Assembly: GCA_024679565.1 (NCBI GenBank)
Contig: JAIBDD010000025.1
Coordinates: 1-40,172 of the forward strand
Length of the DNA: 40,172 nt
Origin: Bacteroidota bacterium
GTDB taxonomy: Bacteria > Bacteroidota > Bacteroidia > NS11-12g > UBA9320
Direction: 5' to 3'
Part shown: one piece after another, positions 14,649-23,426 of the stretch
Position numbering within the stretch: position 1 is the stretch's first letter
How the letters are laid out: each line of letters begins with the position of its first letter
Translations under genes and position numbers: made by a program
Notes under the pieces: generated by a model
Databases searched by the model: none
What the model saw: only the letters and a program-made list of their open reading frames with translations
What the model was told of the DNA's origin: nothing

Positions 14649-16568
14649 ATGAGTAAAGTAATAGGAATAGATTTAGGAACCACCAACTCGTGCGTAGCAG
14701 TGATGGAAGGTAACGAACCTGTTGTTATTCCTAACAGTGAAGGACGTAGAACTACGCCATCGATTGTTGGATTTTTAGACAATGGAAATGGAGAACGAAA
14801 AGTAGGTGATCCTGCTAAACGTCAAGCCATTACCAATCCAGAAAACACAGTGATGTCGATAAAGCGATTTATGGGCTCGAAGTATTCTGAGATCGAGGAT
14901 GCATTAACTAAAGTATCTTACAAAGTAGTAAAAGGAGACAACGATACACCACGTGTAGAGATTGGTGATCGTAAATACACACCACAAGAAATATCTGCAA
15001 TTGTGCTTCAAAAAATGAAGAAAACTGCAGAAGACTATTTAGGAAGTGAAGTAAGTCGTGCGGTAATTACCGTACCAGCATACTTTAACGACTCACAACG
15101 TCAGGCAACTAAAGAAGCTGGAGAAATTGCTGGTTTAAAAGTTGAACGTATTGTTAACGAACCAACGGCAGCAGCATTGGCTTATGGATTAGACAAACGC
15201 GACAAGGACATGACCATTGCGGTTTATGACCTTGGAGGTGGAACATTTGATATTTCAATCTTAGAATTGGGTGATGGCGTTTTTGAAGTAAAATCTACCA
15301 ACGGTGATACACGCCTAGGTGGTGACGACTTTGATCAAGTTATCATCGACTGGTTGGCTGAAGAATTTTTAAGCGACGAAAACATTGATCTTAGAAAAGA
15401 CCCAATGGCATTACAACGTTTGAAAGAAGCTGCAGAGAAAGCTAAAATTGAATTATCTAGTAGCACAGAAACTGAAATCAACTTGCCATACATTATGCCA
15501 GTTGACGGTGTGCCAAAGCACTTGGTTCGTAAATTATCTCGATCAAAGTTTGAGCAAATAGCTGACGACTTAATTCGTCGAAGCTTAGAGCCATGTAAAG
15601 CAGCCATTAAAGATTCTGGATTAAGCGCAAGCGAAATCGATGAAGTTATCTTAGTTGGTGGATCTACACGTATCCCTCGCATCCAGGAAGAAGTTGAAAA
15701 ATTCTTCGGCAAGAAACCTTCAAAAGGGGTTAACCCAGATGAGGTTGTTGCTATTGGAGCTGCGATTCAGGGTGGTGTATTAACTGGTGAGGTTAAAGAC
15801 GTTTTATTGTTAGACGTAACACCATTATCACTTGGTATCGAAACCATGGGTAATGTAATGACCAAGTTAATAGATGCGAATACTACAATTCCTACTAAGA
15901 AATCAGATGTATTCTCAACAGCGTCTGACAATCACCCATCTGTAGAAATTCATGTTTTACAAGGTGAGCGTTCGATGGCTAAAGACAATAAGACAATTGG
16001 AAGATTCCATTTATCTGATTTGCCACCAGCTCAGCGTGGGGTGCCTAAAATTGAAGTAACATTCGATATCGATGCTAACGGTATTTTGAACGTAAGCGCA
16101 AAAGACCAAGGTACAGGTAAAGAACAAAAAATTCGAATTGAAGCATCAAGCGGATTGAGTGATGACGAAATCGAAAGAATGAAGAAAGAAGCTGAAGCAA
16201 ATGCTGAAGCAGATAAAGCAGCGAAAGAAGCCGTTGAAAAATTCAATCAAGCCGACACATTGGTATTTACCACTGAGAAGCAGTTGAAAGAATACGGCGA
16301 CAAAATTCCTGAAGATAAGAAGACCGCTATCGAAGAGGCAAAAGAAGCTTTGAAAAAAGCAGTTGCTGACAAAGATGACGCTGGAATCGAATCGAACATG
16401 GAGAGCTTGAATAAAGCTTGGGAAGCTGCTTCACAAGACTTATACAATGCACAACAAGCAGAAGGCGCAGCCGGTGGTGACCAGCCAAATCCTGGTGACA
16501 ACGGAACTGCAGACGCAGGTGCAGAAACAGACAATGTTGAAGACGTAGACTTCGAAGAAGTCAAGTAA
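14649..16568 (+). CDS. dnaK: Molecular chaperone DnaK (Hsp70)
   Basis: A 639-residue Hsp70, the usual DnaK length. It begins with the ATPase signature [16 protein letters not shown] (about 6-21), contains the second signature [14 protein letters not shown] (about 193-206) and third [16 protein letters not shown] (about 336-351), then the substrate-binding domain ([15 protein letters not shown], about 391-405) and a helical lid, ending in an acidic tail DVDFEEVK. It binds exposed hydrophobic peptides, driven by ATP hydrolysis, and works with DnaJ and GrpE, neither of which is encoded nearby. A strong terminator follows at 16588. The substitutions are conservative and nothing is missing. Confidence 0.99.
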   Translation: MSKVIGIDLGTTNSCVAVMEGNEPVVIPNSEGRRTTPSIVGFLDNGNGERKVGDPAKRQAITNPENTVMSIKRFMGSKYSEIEDALTKVSYKVVKGDNDTPRVEIGDRKYTPQEISAIVLQKMKKTAEDYLGSEVSRAVITVPAYFNDSQRQATKEAGEIAGLKVERIVNEPTAAALAYGLDKRDKDMTIAVYDLGGGTFDISILELGDGVFEVKSTNGDTRLGGDDFDQVIIDWLAEEFLSDENIDLRKDPMALQRLKEAAEKAKIELSSSTETEINLPYIMPVDGVPKHLVRKLSRSKFEQIADDLIRRSLEPCKAAIKDSGLSASEIDEVILVGGSTRIPRIQEEVEKFFGKKPSKGVNPDEVVAIGAAIQGGVLTGEVKDVLLLDVTPLSLGIETMGNVMTKLIDANTTIPTKKSDVFSTASDNHPSVEIHVLQGERSMAKDNKTIGRFHLSDLPPAQRGVPKIEVTFDIDANGILNVSAKDQGTGKEQKIRIEASSGLSDDEIERMKKEAEANAEADKAAKEAVEKFNQADTLVFTTEKQLKEYGDKIPEDKKTAIEEAKEALKKAVADKDDAGIESNMESLNKAWEAASQDLYNAQQAEGAAGGDQPNPGDNGTADAGAETDNVEDVDFEEVK

Positions 16569-16587
16569 CAACTATAACACACTACTT

Positions 16588-16619
16588 AAAAGCGGGACCT
16601 AATGGTTCCGCTTTTTTTT
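16588..16619 (+). terminator. Rho-independent terminator after dnaK
   Basis: AAAAGCGGGACC-TAAT-GGTTCCGCTTTT is a 12-pair stem with one G-U pair and a four-base loop, followed by TTTT. It starts 20 bases after the dnaK stop. Confidence 0.92.
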
Positions 16620-16664
16620 GTGTAATTCTTTTTTGAAGGGTTAAATACAGCGTAAGAAATAAAC

Positions 16665-17471
16665 CTATCCTTCTTTGTGGATTTCCACTTGATGTGGGTA
16701 TGGAATTTCGATACCAGCAGCATCTAACGCAAGCTTACAGTTTTCTAAAGATTTGAAGTATACATCCCAATAATCTTGTGGAGTAGCCCAAGGTCGAACG
16801 GCAAAGTTTACAGAACTATCGGCTAACTCAGAAACATCTACAGTAGGAGCTGGGTCCTTTAACACCTTATCGGTCGCAACGATAGCCGCCATTAACACTT
16901 CCTTTGTTTTTTTGATGTCTTCGTCATACCCTACGCCAACTGTCAAATCGACACGTAATTTACCTTCGGCCGTATAGTTGGTAATCGAACCATTTGATAA
17001 CGCACCATTTGGGATTATCACCTTTTTATTTGTAGGTGAGTTTATCACAGTTGTGAAGATCTGAATGTCTTGCACAACGCCCAAATGACCTTGAGCCTCA
17101 ATCAGGTCACCAACTTTAAAAGGCTTAAACAGTATTATCAATGCTCCTCCAGCAAAATTGCTTAAAGCACCTTGTAATGCTAAACCAATAGCCAAGCCGG
17201 CTGCACCAATAATAGCGGCAAACGATGTCGTTTCAAGGCCTAACTTAGATGCAACAGTAACAATTAGCAGCACTTTAAGCGCCCAACCAATAAGACTACT
17301 TAAAAACTTAGACAGTGATTCGTCTAACTTGCGTTTTTTAAAAATTCGTCTTACTAAACTTGTTATAAAACTTATTGCAATCCAACCGAAAATTAATATC
17401 GCCAAAGCAGCTAATACCTTCGGGCTAAAATCAACAATTACCGACTTAATTTTATCTACGTACTCTTCCAT
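16665..17471 (-). CDS. Small-conductance mechanosensitive channel, MscS family
   Basis: A 268-residue inner-membrane channel of the short MscS type. It has three N-terminal helices: VLAALAILIFGWIAISFI, the one beginning GWALKVLLIVTVASKLG, and the pore-lining TM3 rich in Gly/Ala (AAGLAIGLALQGALSNFAGG, about 88-107). Then comes the beta domain (FKVGDLIEAQGHLGVVQDIQ, IIPNGALSNGSITNYT) and the C-terminal alpha/beta cap. It opens when membrane tension rises and lets solutes out on hypo-osmotic shock. I choose ATG at 17471: the TTG at 17492 lies inside the likely -7 box. It is followed by nothing on the same strand except dnaK's terminator, read antisense. Confidence 0.93.
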   Translation of the reverse strand: MEEYVDKIKSVIVDFSPKVLAALAILIFGWIAISFITSLVRRIFKKRKLDESLSKFLSSLIGWALKVLLIVTVASKLGLETTSFAAIIGAAGLAIGLALQGALSNFAGGALIILFKPFKVGDLIEAQGHLGVVQDIQIFTTVINSPTNKKVIIPNGALSNGSITNYTAEGKLRVDLTVGVGYDEDIKKTKEVLMAAIVATDKVLKDPAPTVDVSELADSSVNFAVRPWATPQDYWDVYFKSLENCKLALDAAGIEIPYPHQVEIHKEG

Positions 17472-17489
17472 TCTATTTGTTATGAAGAA

Positions 17490-17497
17490 CAAATATA
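17490..17497 (-). promoter_or_regulatory. Probable sigma-A -7 box (TATATTTG)
   Basis: TATATTTG on the minus strand fits the consensus. It lies 18 bases before the ATG at 17471, which supports that start over the upstream TTG. Confidence 0.55.
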
Positions 17498-17531
17498 TCA
17501 GAAGGTTAAACAGATTAATGCTTTTGTGGAA

Positions 17532-18212
17532 TTAGATTTCGAAATCCTCAATCCAAGTTTTCAACCCAATACTGGCCACGTCTACAATTTGAGTAAACAA
17601 ACTACCTGCACTATGACTCGGATTTGGGTCTATTAAATACACCGGACAACCTTGCGGTGCCATTTGCGACAGACCAGCGGCGGGATACACTTCCATACTT
17701 GTACCAACAACCAACAATAAGTCAGCCTCCACAACATGAATCGCCGCTTCTTCGATGAGAGGCACAGATTCGCCAAACCAGACAATATGTGGACGCAGCT
17801 GACTACCCAGAGGACATAAATCGCCCAGTTTTATGCGGTCTGAAGTCATATCAAAAACCAAATTGTCATCAACGGTGCTGCGTGATTTGAGTATTTCCCC
17901 ATGTAAATGGATAATATTTTTGCTTCCAGCTCTTTCGTGCAAGTCGTCAATGTTTTGGGTTATTATGTGAACGTCGTAACGGTTTTCTAATGCTGCTAAA
18001 AGCTTATGTGCTTCGTTAGGCTTTGCGTCTAAAATGTTACGACGTCGTTGATTATAAAAGTCTAACACCAATGCTGGGTTTTTATGCCAGCCTTCTGGAC
18101 TAGCAACCTCCATGACGTCATAACCTTCCCAAAATCCGCCAGCATCCCGAAAAGTTTTTATACCACTTTCAGCACTTATCCCCGCGCCTGTTAAAACTAC
18201 TAATTTCTTCAC
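17532..18212 (-). CDS. cobB: NAD-dependent protein deacylase, sirtuin class III
   Basis: A 226-residue sirtuin removing acyl groups from lysines with NAD+. Visible: the NAD-binding GAGISAESGIKTFRDAGG (about 8-25), the TQNIDDLHERAG segment (about 94-105), HLHGE with the catalytic His, and VVGTSMEVYPAAGL. The FYNQRR segment carries the Y-x-x-R pair that in SIRT5/CobB-type enzymes selects succinyl or malonyl lysines. Unusually, the zinc module has one Cys only (GDLCPLGSQLRPHIVWFGE) instead of four; zinc-less sirtuins of this kind are known to me from Bacteroidota only loosely. The start is GTG at 18212 or TTG at 18215. It is divergent from the MATE gene with a shared promoter. Confidence 0.9.
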   Translation of the reverse strand: MKKLVVLTGAGISAESGIKTFRDAGGFWEGYDVMEVASPEGWHKNPALVLDFYNQRRRNILDAKPNEAHKLLAALENRYDVHIITQNIDDLHERAGSKNIIHLHGEILKSRSTVDDNLVFDMTSDRIKLGDLCPLGSQLRPHIVWFGESVPLIEEAAIHVVEADLLLVVGTSMEVYPAAGLSQMAPQGCPVYLIDPNPSHSAGSLFTQIVDVASIGLKTWIEDFEI

Positions 18213-18216
18213 CAAA

Positions 18217-18230
18217 CAAATATACTTTTG
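18217..18230. promoter_or_regulatory. Overlapping divergent -7 boxes (cobB and MATE)
   Basis: The plus strand reads CAAATATACTTTTG. Read on plus, TACTTTTG (18223-18230) fits TAnnTTTG; on minus, TATATTTG (18224-18217) fits too, the two sharing a TA. The start codons follow only four to five bases after each box, so both transcripts would be leaderless or nearly so. Confidence 0.5.
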
Positions 18231-18234
18231 CCCC

Positions 18235-19578
18235 GTGCCAAATAACAGATATTACAATCCTAAAATAATTGCATCCTTATTAAAACTAGGTGCTCCTGTG
18301 GTAGCAGGGAACGTAGGACTGGTATTGATGGGGTTGATTGATAATGCCATGGTTGGCAGCTTAGGTTATGTACCGTTGGCTGCGGCAGGTATATCAAATA
18401 CGGTGTATTTTATTGTAACGATATTTGGGATTGGTGTGTTAATGGTGTTCTCGGCAAACATTGCAGCTGAACAAACGCAAAAAGAAGCTGAGACAGAAAA
18501 CCTCATTGGTGCGTCTTTACTTATAAATGTACTCGTATCCATTTTCACATTTGTCGTTCTATTGATAGTGTATCACAACTTCGGGATTTTTGACCAAACA
18601 GACACGGTGACCAACGCGGCTTTACCCTACCTCAAATTATTGATTTATAGCTCGTGGCCGATGTTTTTATACCTGACGTTTAAATCGGTTTCAGATGGAC
18701 ACAACCTTACCAAGGCAGCGATGTATGCCACGTTACTGGCACTTGTTCTAAATATTTTCCTCAATTGGGTATTCATTTTTGGAAATTTAGGTTCGGCCAA
18801 ATATGGATTAACAGGAGCCGGTTACGCAACATTTGTGAGTCGCAGCTTCATGGCGTTATTCATGTTACTCTATTGTGTATACCATCATAAGATTGTTTTT
18901 TACTGGAAGACTTTTAAAACGAAGATCTACAAGAAGCATATTAACACATTGTTGGCATTAGGCATTCCAAGTGGCGGTCAGTTCTTTTTTGAAGTCTCTG
19001 CTTTTGCAGGTGCTGCCATCATTGCTGGATGGATTGGCGAACATGAATTAGCCGCACATACGGTTGCCATTCAATTGGCCGCATTCACCTACATGTTTGC
19101 TAGCGGTATCAGTGTTGCAGGAATGATTAAAACAGGAGAAACCTGGGCACAAAAAAAGTATCAAAAAACGCTGGACATTGGCCGAAATACTTTCTTATTG
19201 GTCTCTATTTTTATGGCCATTTCCGCACTGATTTTTGTCTTATTTAGAATACCTATGGTTCGCCTTTTCGCAGAAAACAACGAAGTAGTTATAATTGCCA
19301 GTGAGCTGATGATTTTGGCGGCATTCTTTCAGTTCTTTGATGGTATTCAGGCTGTAAGTTTAGGGCTACTGAGAGGCATGAACGACACTAAAATCCCATC
19401 CTATATTACCTTGGTTGTATACTGGGCCGTTGCCTTGCCCCTCGCCTATTGGTTAGGTATTCATACGCAACTGGCAATGACAGGGGTGTGGATAGCATTA
19501 ACATTGGCTTTAATTTTAGCCTCCATATTTTTGTACATCAGATTTATTAATATCACAAAAAGTCAAATACAACAGTGA
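18235..19578 (+). CDS. MATE family multidrug/solute efflux transporter
   Basis: A 447-residue polytopic membrane protein with about 12 helices, of the NorM/DinF-like MATE type. The opening KLGAPVVAGNVGLVLMGLID followed by NAMVGSLG matches the conserved first-helix pattern, the middle has GIPSGGQFFFEVSAFAGAA (start of the second half, about 245-263), and the C-half contains the LLRGMNDTKIPSY loop (about 379-391). It exports cationic or aromatic compounds in exchange for Na+ or H+. The start is GTG at 18235, the only start that keeps the whole first helix. Its last codon overlaps the start of the beta-barrel gene (GTGA), so the two are co-translated. Confidence 0.94.
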   Translation: MPNNRYYNPKIIASLLKLGAPVVAGNVGLVLMGLIDNAMVGSLGYVPLAAAGISNTVYFIVTIFGIGVLMVFSANIAAEQTQKEAETENLIGASLLINVLVSIFTFVVLLIVYHNFGIFDQTDTVTNAALPYLKLLIYSSWPMFLYLTFKSVSDGHNLTKAAMYATLLALVLNIFLNWVFIFGNLGSAKYGLTGAGYATFVSRSFMALFMLLYCVYHHKIVFYWKTFKTKIYKKHINTLLALGIPSGGQFFFEVSAFAGAAIIAGWIGEHELAAHTVAIQLAAFTYMFASGISVAGMIKTGETWAQKKYQKTLDIGRNTFLLVSIFMAISALIFVLFRIPMVRLFAENNEVVIIASELMILAAFFQFFDGIQAVSLGLLRGMNDTKIPSYITLVVYWAVALPLAYWLGIHTQLAMTGVWIALTLALILASIFLYIRFINITKSQIQQ

Positions 19579-20318
19579 AAAATAGTTTCATCCTCCTCGT
19601 TTTAATGGTTTTTAGTAACCAAATAATGGCACAAGTTCATATTGAAGGGTTTGTCACACCGGCAATTGGTTATAGACACATGACGCTTGGAACAACAGGT
19701 ACAGAAGACTTTCTTGATTCATTGAAAGGCATAGACGGACCACGACAGAATTGGTCGGGTGGGGTTAAATTAATTGTAGGACTGAATAAATATTCCGCGA
19801 TTCAAATTGGCGTTAACTTTAAAGGCGTGAGTTTTACTCGTACGCAAACAGATTATCAATTTCATGATACCGTACATCCGAAAATAGGCCGAATCGAGGA
19901 CTTGTCACAAACCGTATTATCAAAGGATGCTTATTTCTACCATAAGTATCGATACATTTCTGTACCAGTGATATACCAAAAAGCCTTCACCAAACAAGTG
20001 TTCAATAACAAGATGCAGTTCTACTTTGCCGGAGGCTTAGATTTTGACTTTTTATTGCGTGATGACATGGCCGTATCACTGAATGGCTGGTCGGTAGATG
20101 GTAATGATCGATTTATAATTTCAAGCGACTACGAATCTGTTAAAGCCAATTTAGCCTTAAACTTAGGCGCTCGCTTTGAATATAAATTGGACGAACATTC
20201 TATTTTCTCGGTACAACCGGCGTTTAACTACCCTTTATTGGTTACTGCACAAGATGACAACGTGCAATTTCGAATGTATCAGTTCGGGATATCTATAGGG
20301 GTAAACTATCTGCTATAG
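19575..20318 (+). CDS. Outer-membrane beta-barrel protein, PorT-like
   Basis: A 247-residue protein with a signal peptide (FILLVLMVFSNQIMA-Q) and many short beta-strands rich in aromatic residues, such as RYISVPVIYQKAF (about 127-139) and the final FRMYQFGISIGVNYLL, whose last strand ends in an aromatic-hydrophobic pair as in outer-membrane barrels. The RYISVPVIYQK pattern is characteristic of the PorT/outer-membrane barrel domain (OMP_b-brl_2) family in Bacteroidota. The GTG start overlaps the MATE stop by four bases. A link to efflux or secretion is possible but unproven. Confidence 0.8.
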   Translation: MKNSFILLVLMVFSNQIMAQVHIEGFVTPAIGYRHMTLGTTGTEDFLDSLKGIDGPRQNWSGGVKLIVGLNKYSAIQIGVNFKGVSFTRTQTDYQFHDTVHPKIGRIEDLSQTVLSKDAYFYHKYRYISVPVIYQKAFTKQVFNNKMQFYFAGGLDFDFLLRDDMAVSLNGWSVDGNDRFIISSDYESVKANLALNLGARFEYKLDEHSIFSVQPAFNYPLLVTAQDDNVQFRMYQFGISIGVNYLL

Positions 20319-20322
20319 CCTA

Positions 20323-22482
20323 TTAGCGCATTAAAAATAAGGGGCCTTTGGCCGACTTATTAACGTAACTTCCATTTTCTGGAAGCTGGTAACGAATTAA
20401 GAAATAATACGTTCCTCCAGGCGAAACTACACCGTTCACAGTGCCGTCCCATCCTTTACCTTCTTCGAAAGATTCGAAAAGTTTCTCTCCGTATTCATTC
20501 CAAATTTGCATGCTAATAAATTGGAACAATCCAGATGGGTAAAACACCTCATTTAGATTATCAGAATTCGGAGAAATGGCATTGGGTATAAATATAGCAC
20601 ATGCGGTAGGCAATATGTCAACGTTGATAGAATCACTAATCACTCCACATGGGTGTGTTATGGTAGCCTTGTAAAACCCAGATTGTGTAATGGTACGGCT
20701 AAAGCCTTCGGTACTCCCATCACTCCACACAATGTTGCCCGCGTCTGCACGAATATCATAGGTCAGAAATTCTCCACCACAAATCGATGTGTCATTGCCT
20801 AACTCCAATTCTGGCAGCTTTACACCACGAATCTCTACCGTATCGGCAAACGTACACGTATTACGTTCTCCAATTACCCAATACGTACCTGGTTGGCTAA
20901 CAATTCTGTTTTGCAATCCAGATCCGTCATCCCATTGATAATTTAATCCCGCAGAATCAACCGTTAAATTGATTGTTGTATTAGGACAAATAATGGTATC
21001 AATACCAATACTGAAAAATGGCTTTTCAAGTACCTCGGTCACTTGAGTAAAAGTATCTTTACAACTTCCCACACTAAAAATATAACCTACCGTATAGGTA
21101 CCAGGCGCACCTGGTGTAAATGTTGAATCGGTTGAGCTGACATTACCACCTTTAAACTCTCCACCGCTTAAATTGGGTTTCAAATCAACAATTGGGTCGC
21201 CTTCACAGTATGTGGCTTTTAAGCCGGTAAAATAATTGTCGGGGGTTTCTACAATCCCTACAGAGTCGACAATACGCCCAGTACATCCATTAACATCCAC
21301 TACTTCACATATAATCTCATAGTTACCAGACGCAAGATAAGAATGCGTAGCTGGGTTACTGCTTGAACTATCGCCATCACCAAAATACCATTTGGTGGTA
21401 GCCACATTAGCTCCTGAATGACTAAAGGTAAACTCGTTCTCACTTAAGCATAATATAGAATCGCTGATGTTTACTTTCGATTCATCAATAACTGGAGGCA
21501 ACACAATATAAACCTTCTCAAAACTGTCGAAACAGTATTCTCGGCCAGCACGAACTTGTCGTCCCATCACCAACTTAACCGTTATGCTTCCTGGCGTTGC
21601 AGTTCCAAACTCATAGTCGAATGCAGAACCTGTTCCTCCGTATGACGTAGTCCAAAAACTTCTTGTTCTATCATATAAGCCATATATAGGTTTATCAGGA
21701 GGAAGTGACATGTTTTTGAATTCGAAATAGTTACTACCAAAGCATTGAACGCTATCATTCCCTGAAATGGTTGTATCTAATTTAAAGTCTATCACCCAAG
21801 GTACAACTACCGTGTCAGATATTGCTGTGTCTGTCTTACAGCCAACCGTTTCTGCCGTTAAAATAACTTGAAATATTCCACCCGTGGAGTAGGAATAACT
21901 TGCATTCTGACCTGAAGTGGTAGAAGATTTATCTCCATAGTCCCAGGTATACGTCATACTTGCAGGGTTAATTCCAAGGGTATTGCTCGATGCATTTGTA
22001 AATGTAAAACTGTTGCCACCCAAACATTGATATTTGTCATCAATGGTAAAATTCGCCGTAATGTTCTCGGTTTTGAAATCCTCTACGCCGAATCCAGCAC
22101 TAGTATAATATTCGTAACTTCCTGAGTTGTCGTTGAACTCAAAAACAGCAATGTGGTATGAAGTTGATTTTTTTAACCCAGTAACCGTAACAGACGTCCC
22201 ACTGCCACTAAACACCGTATAACAATTTTTCAATTTGGTTCCCGACCCAAATGCCGTAACAGCTGTATATGATTGATTATCAGTCGGAAATGTATCCACA
22301 GCATTACCTTCTTGGATAAAGACAACTCGATTGTCGCCGTTTCCGGCACTCCAAGAAATTGTTGCAACATTGCAATAGACGTCACTTGCCGTGACACTGC
22401 TAGCGTGAACGCTAGGCGGCTGTGCCTTTAATGTGAGGCAGCATACAGCAAGAAAAAGAAGTAGAAAAGTCTTTTTTGTCAC
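20323..22482 (-). CDS. Secreted PKD protein with type-B T9SS sorting domain
   Basis: A 719-residue cell-surface protein. Signal peptide KKTFLLLFLAVCCLTLKAQ, then an Fn3-like domain (about 25-130), PKD-like domains with YTWDYGDKSSTTSGQ (about 185-199) and TKWYFGDGDSSSSNP (about 360-375), several Ig-like segments, and the C-terminal gliding-motility (CHU_C, type B) domain from FIPNAISPNSDNLNEVF to the end, with WDGTVNGVVSPGGTYYF. Type B domains direct export through the type IX secretion system, which is itself not encoded here. The start is GTG at 22482, six bases after a -7 box; TTG at 22491 lies inside the box. Adhesion or matrix role is inferred. Confidence 0.9.
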   Translation of the reverse strand: MTKKTFLLLFLAVCCLTLKAQPPSVHASSVTASDVYCNVATISWSAGNGDNRVVFIQEGNAVDTFPTDNQSYTAVTAFGSGTKLKNCYTVFSGSGTSVTVTGLKKSTSYHIAVFEFNDNSGSYEYYTSAGFGVEDFKTENITANFTIDDKYQCLGGNSFTFTNASSNTLGINPASMTYTWDYGDKSSTTSGQNASYSYSTGGIFQVILTAETVGCKTDTAISDTVVVPWVIDFKLDTTISGNDSVQCFGSNYFEFKNMSLPPDKPIYGLYDRTRSFWTTSYGGTGSAFDYEFGTATPGSITVKLVMGRQVRAGREYCFDSFEKVYIVLPPVIDESKVNISDSILCLSENEFTFSHSGANVATTKWYFGDGDSSSSNPATHSYLASGNYEIICEVVDVNGCTGRIVDSVGIVETPDNYFTGLKATYCEGDPIVDLKPNLSGGEFKGGNVSSTDSTFTPGAPGTYTVGYIFSVGSCKDTFTQVTEVLEKPFFSIGIDTIICPNTTINLTVDSAGLNYQWDDGSGLQNRIVSQPGTYWVIGERNTCTFADTVEIRGVKLPELELGNDTSICGGEFLTYDIRADAGNIVWSDGSTEGFSRTITQSGFYKATITHPCGVISDSINVDILPTACAIFIPNAISPNSDNLNEVFYPSGLFQFISMQIWNEYGEKLFESFEEGKGWDGTVNGVVSPGGTYYFLIRYQLPENGSYVNKSAKGPLFLMR

Positions 22483-22488
22483 AACGAA

Positions 22489-22496
22489 CAAAGATA
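22489..22496 (-). promoter_or_regulatory. Probable sigma-A -7 box (TATCTTTG)
   Basis: TATCTTTG on the minus strand fits TAnnTTTG. The G lies at 22489, seven bases before the GTG at 22482, so the predicted transcription start falls on or next to the start codon. Confidence 0.5.
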
Positions 22497-22540
22497 AACG
22501 TAAAAGGTCATTTTAACGTCCTACCAGTGTTAAATTTAAA

Positions 22541-23422
22541 TTAGGCGGACGTCGCTATTCCTGTCACCCCAGTAGGCATTTTGTAGCCTGTTTCACTAAG
22601 CAAAAACAACTCTTTGGCTGAATGATGCTTTGATTTGTGTATTGTCGACTTCATTACGTTCTCAACCACCAACGGAGTAAATCCAGGAGAATAGGTATTT
22701 AACACAACAAAATGATTGCGTTTATCGAGCACACCATTCACCATTTGCATCAATTCCTTTATTGAATCTTCAAGCCTCCAACGTTCCCCTTTAGCTCCTA
22801 GACCATAGGCCGGAGGATCAAGAATAACGCCTTGATAGATATTGCCACGTTTATGCTCACGGGCTACAAACTTTAGTGCGTCTTCTACTACCCATCGGAT
22901 ATCATTTAAGTTAGATGAAACCATATTTGATTTCGCCCAAGATATCACTTGCTTAATACTATCGACGTGCACAACATCAGCACCTGCTGCTTTAGCAGCC
23001 AACGACGCACCACCTGTATAGGCGAATAAGTTCAACACTTTGGCGGAAGGACCTATTTTTTTAACGCTGTCATATATGTAATTCCAATTAAGGAAATGTT
23101 CAGGAAACAGCCCAACATGCTTAAATCTAGTAAGTTGCAGATTAAAACTGATTGGCTTGCCACGTAAAGGGTAACTCACATTCCATGTTTTATTGAAGTC
23201 TTTTGAGAACTTCCATTCTGCCTTGTTATTTGCCAATTGAATACATTCGGCATGGGCTCTTTTTTCCCACTCTTTAGCTTCAAATTTCGGACTCCAAATG
23301 GCTGCTGGTTCAGGTCTGATTAAAACAACGGAACCAAATCTTTCAAGCTTTCTACCATCACCACAATCTATCAAGCTGTATTCGCTCCACTGTTGCTTAG
23401 TTTGGTGTTTTCCTTTCGCCAT
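22541..23422 (-). CDS. Class I rRNA-type SAM methyltransferase, RlmI-like
   Basis: A 293-residue enzyme of the Methyltrans_SAM/RlmI-type superfamily. SAM-binding motif I is VLNLFAYTGGASLAAKAAGA (about 129-148), followed by VVHVDSIKQVISWAK (about 150-164) and the motif IV loop ILDPPAYG (about 203-210) characteristic of enzymes acting on nucleic-acid bases or nearby proteins. The N-terminal PUA-like part is short; the sequence to residue about 100 is poorly defined. The start is ATG at 23422, five bases after the exonuclease stop; a TTG at 23458 would overlap that gene. Target base unknown: an m5C-type rRNA role is inferred from the family. Confidence 0.83.
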   Translation of the reverse strand: MAKGKHQTKQQWSEYSLIDCGDGRKLERFGSVVLIRPEPAAIWSPKFEAKEWEKRAHAECIQLANNKAEWKFSKDFNKTWNVSYPLRGKPISFNLQLTRFKHVGLFPEHFLNWNYIYDSVKKIGPSAKVLNLFAYTGGASLAAKAAGADVVHVDSIKQVISWAKSNMVSSNLNDIRWVVEDALKFVAREHKRGNIYQGVILDPPAYGLGAKGERWRLEDSIKELMQMVNGVLDKRNHFVVLNTYSPGFTPLVVENVMKSTIHKSKHHSAKELFLLSETGYKMPTGVTGIATSA

Positions 23423-23426
23423 TCTT

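Noticed and set aside
15335-15712. 125-codon antisense frame inside dnaK
   Set aside because: It is the mirror image of a strongly conserved coding sequence, with low-complexity Ser/Leu content and no promoter or family motif.
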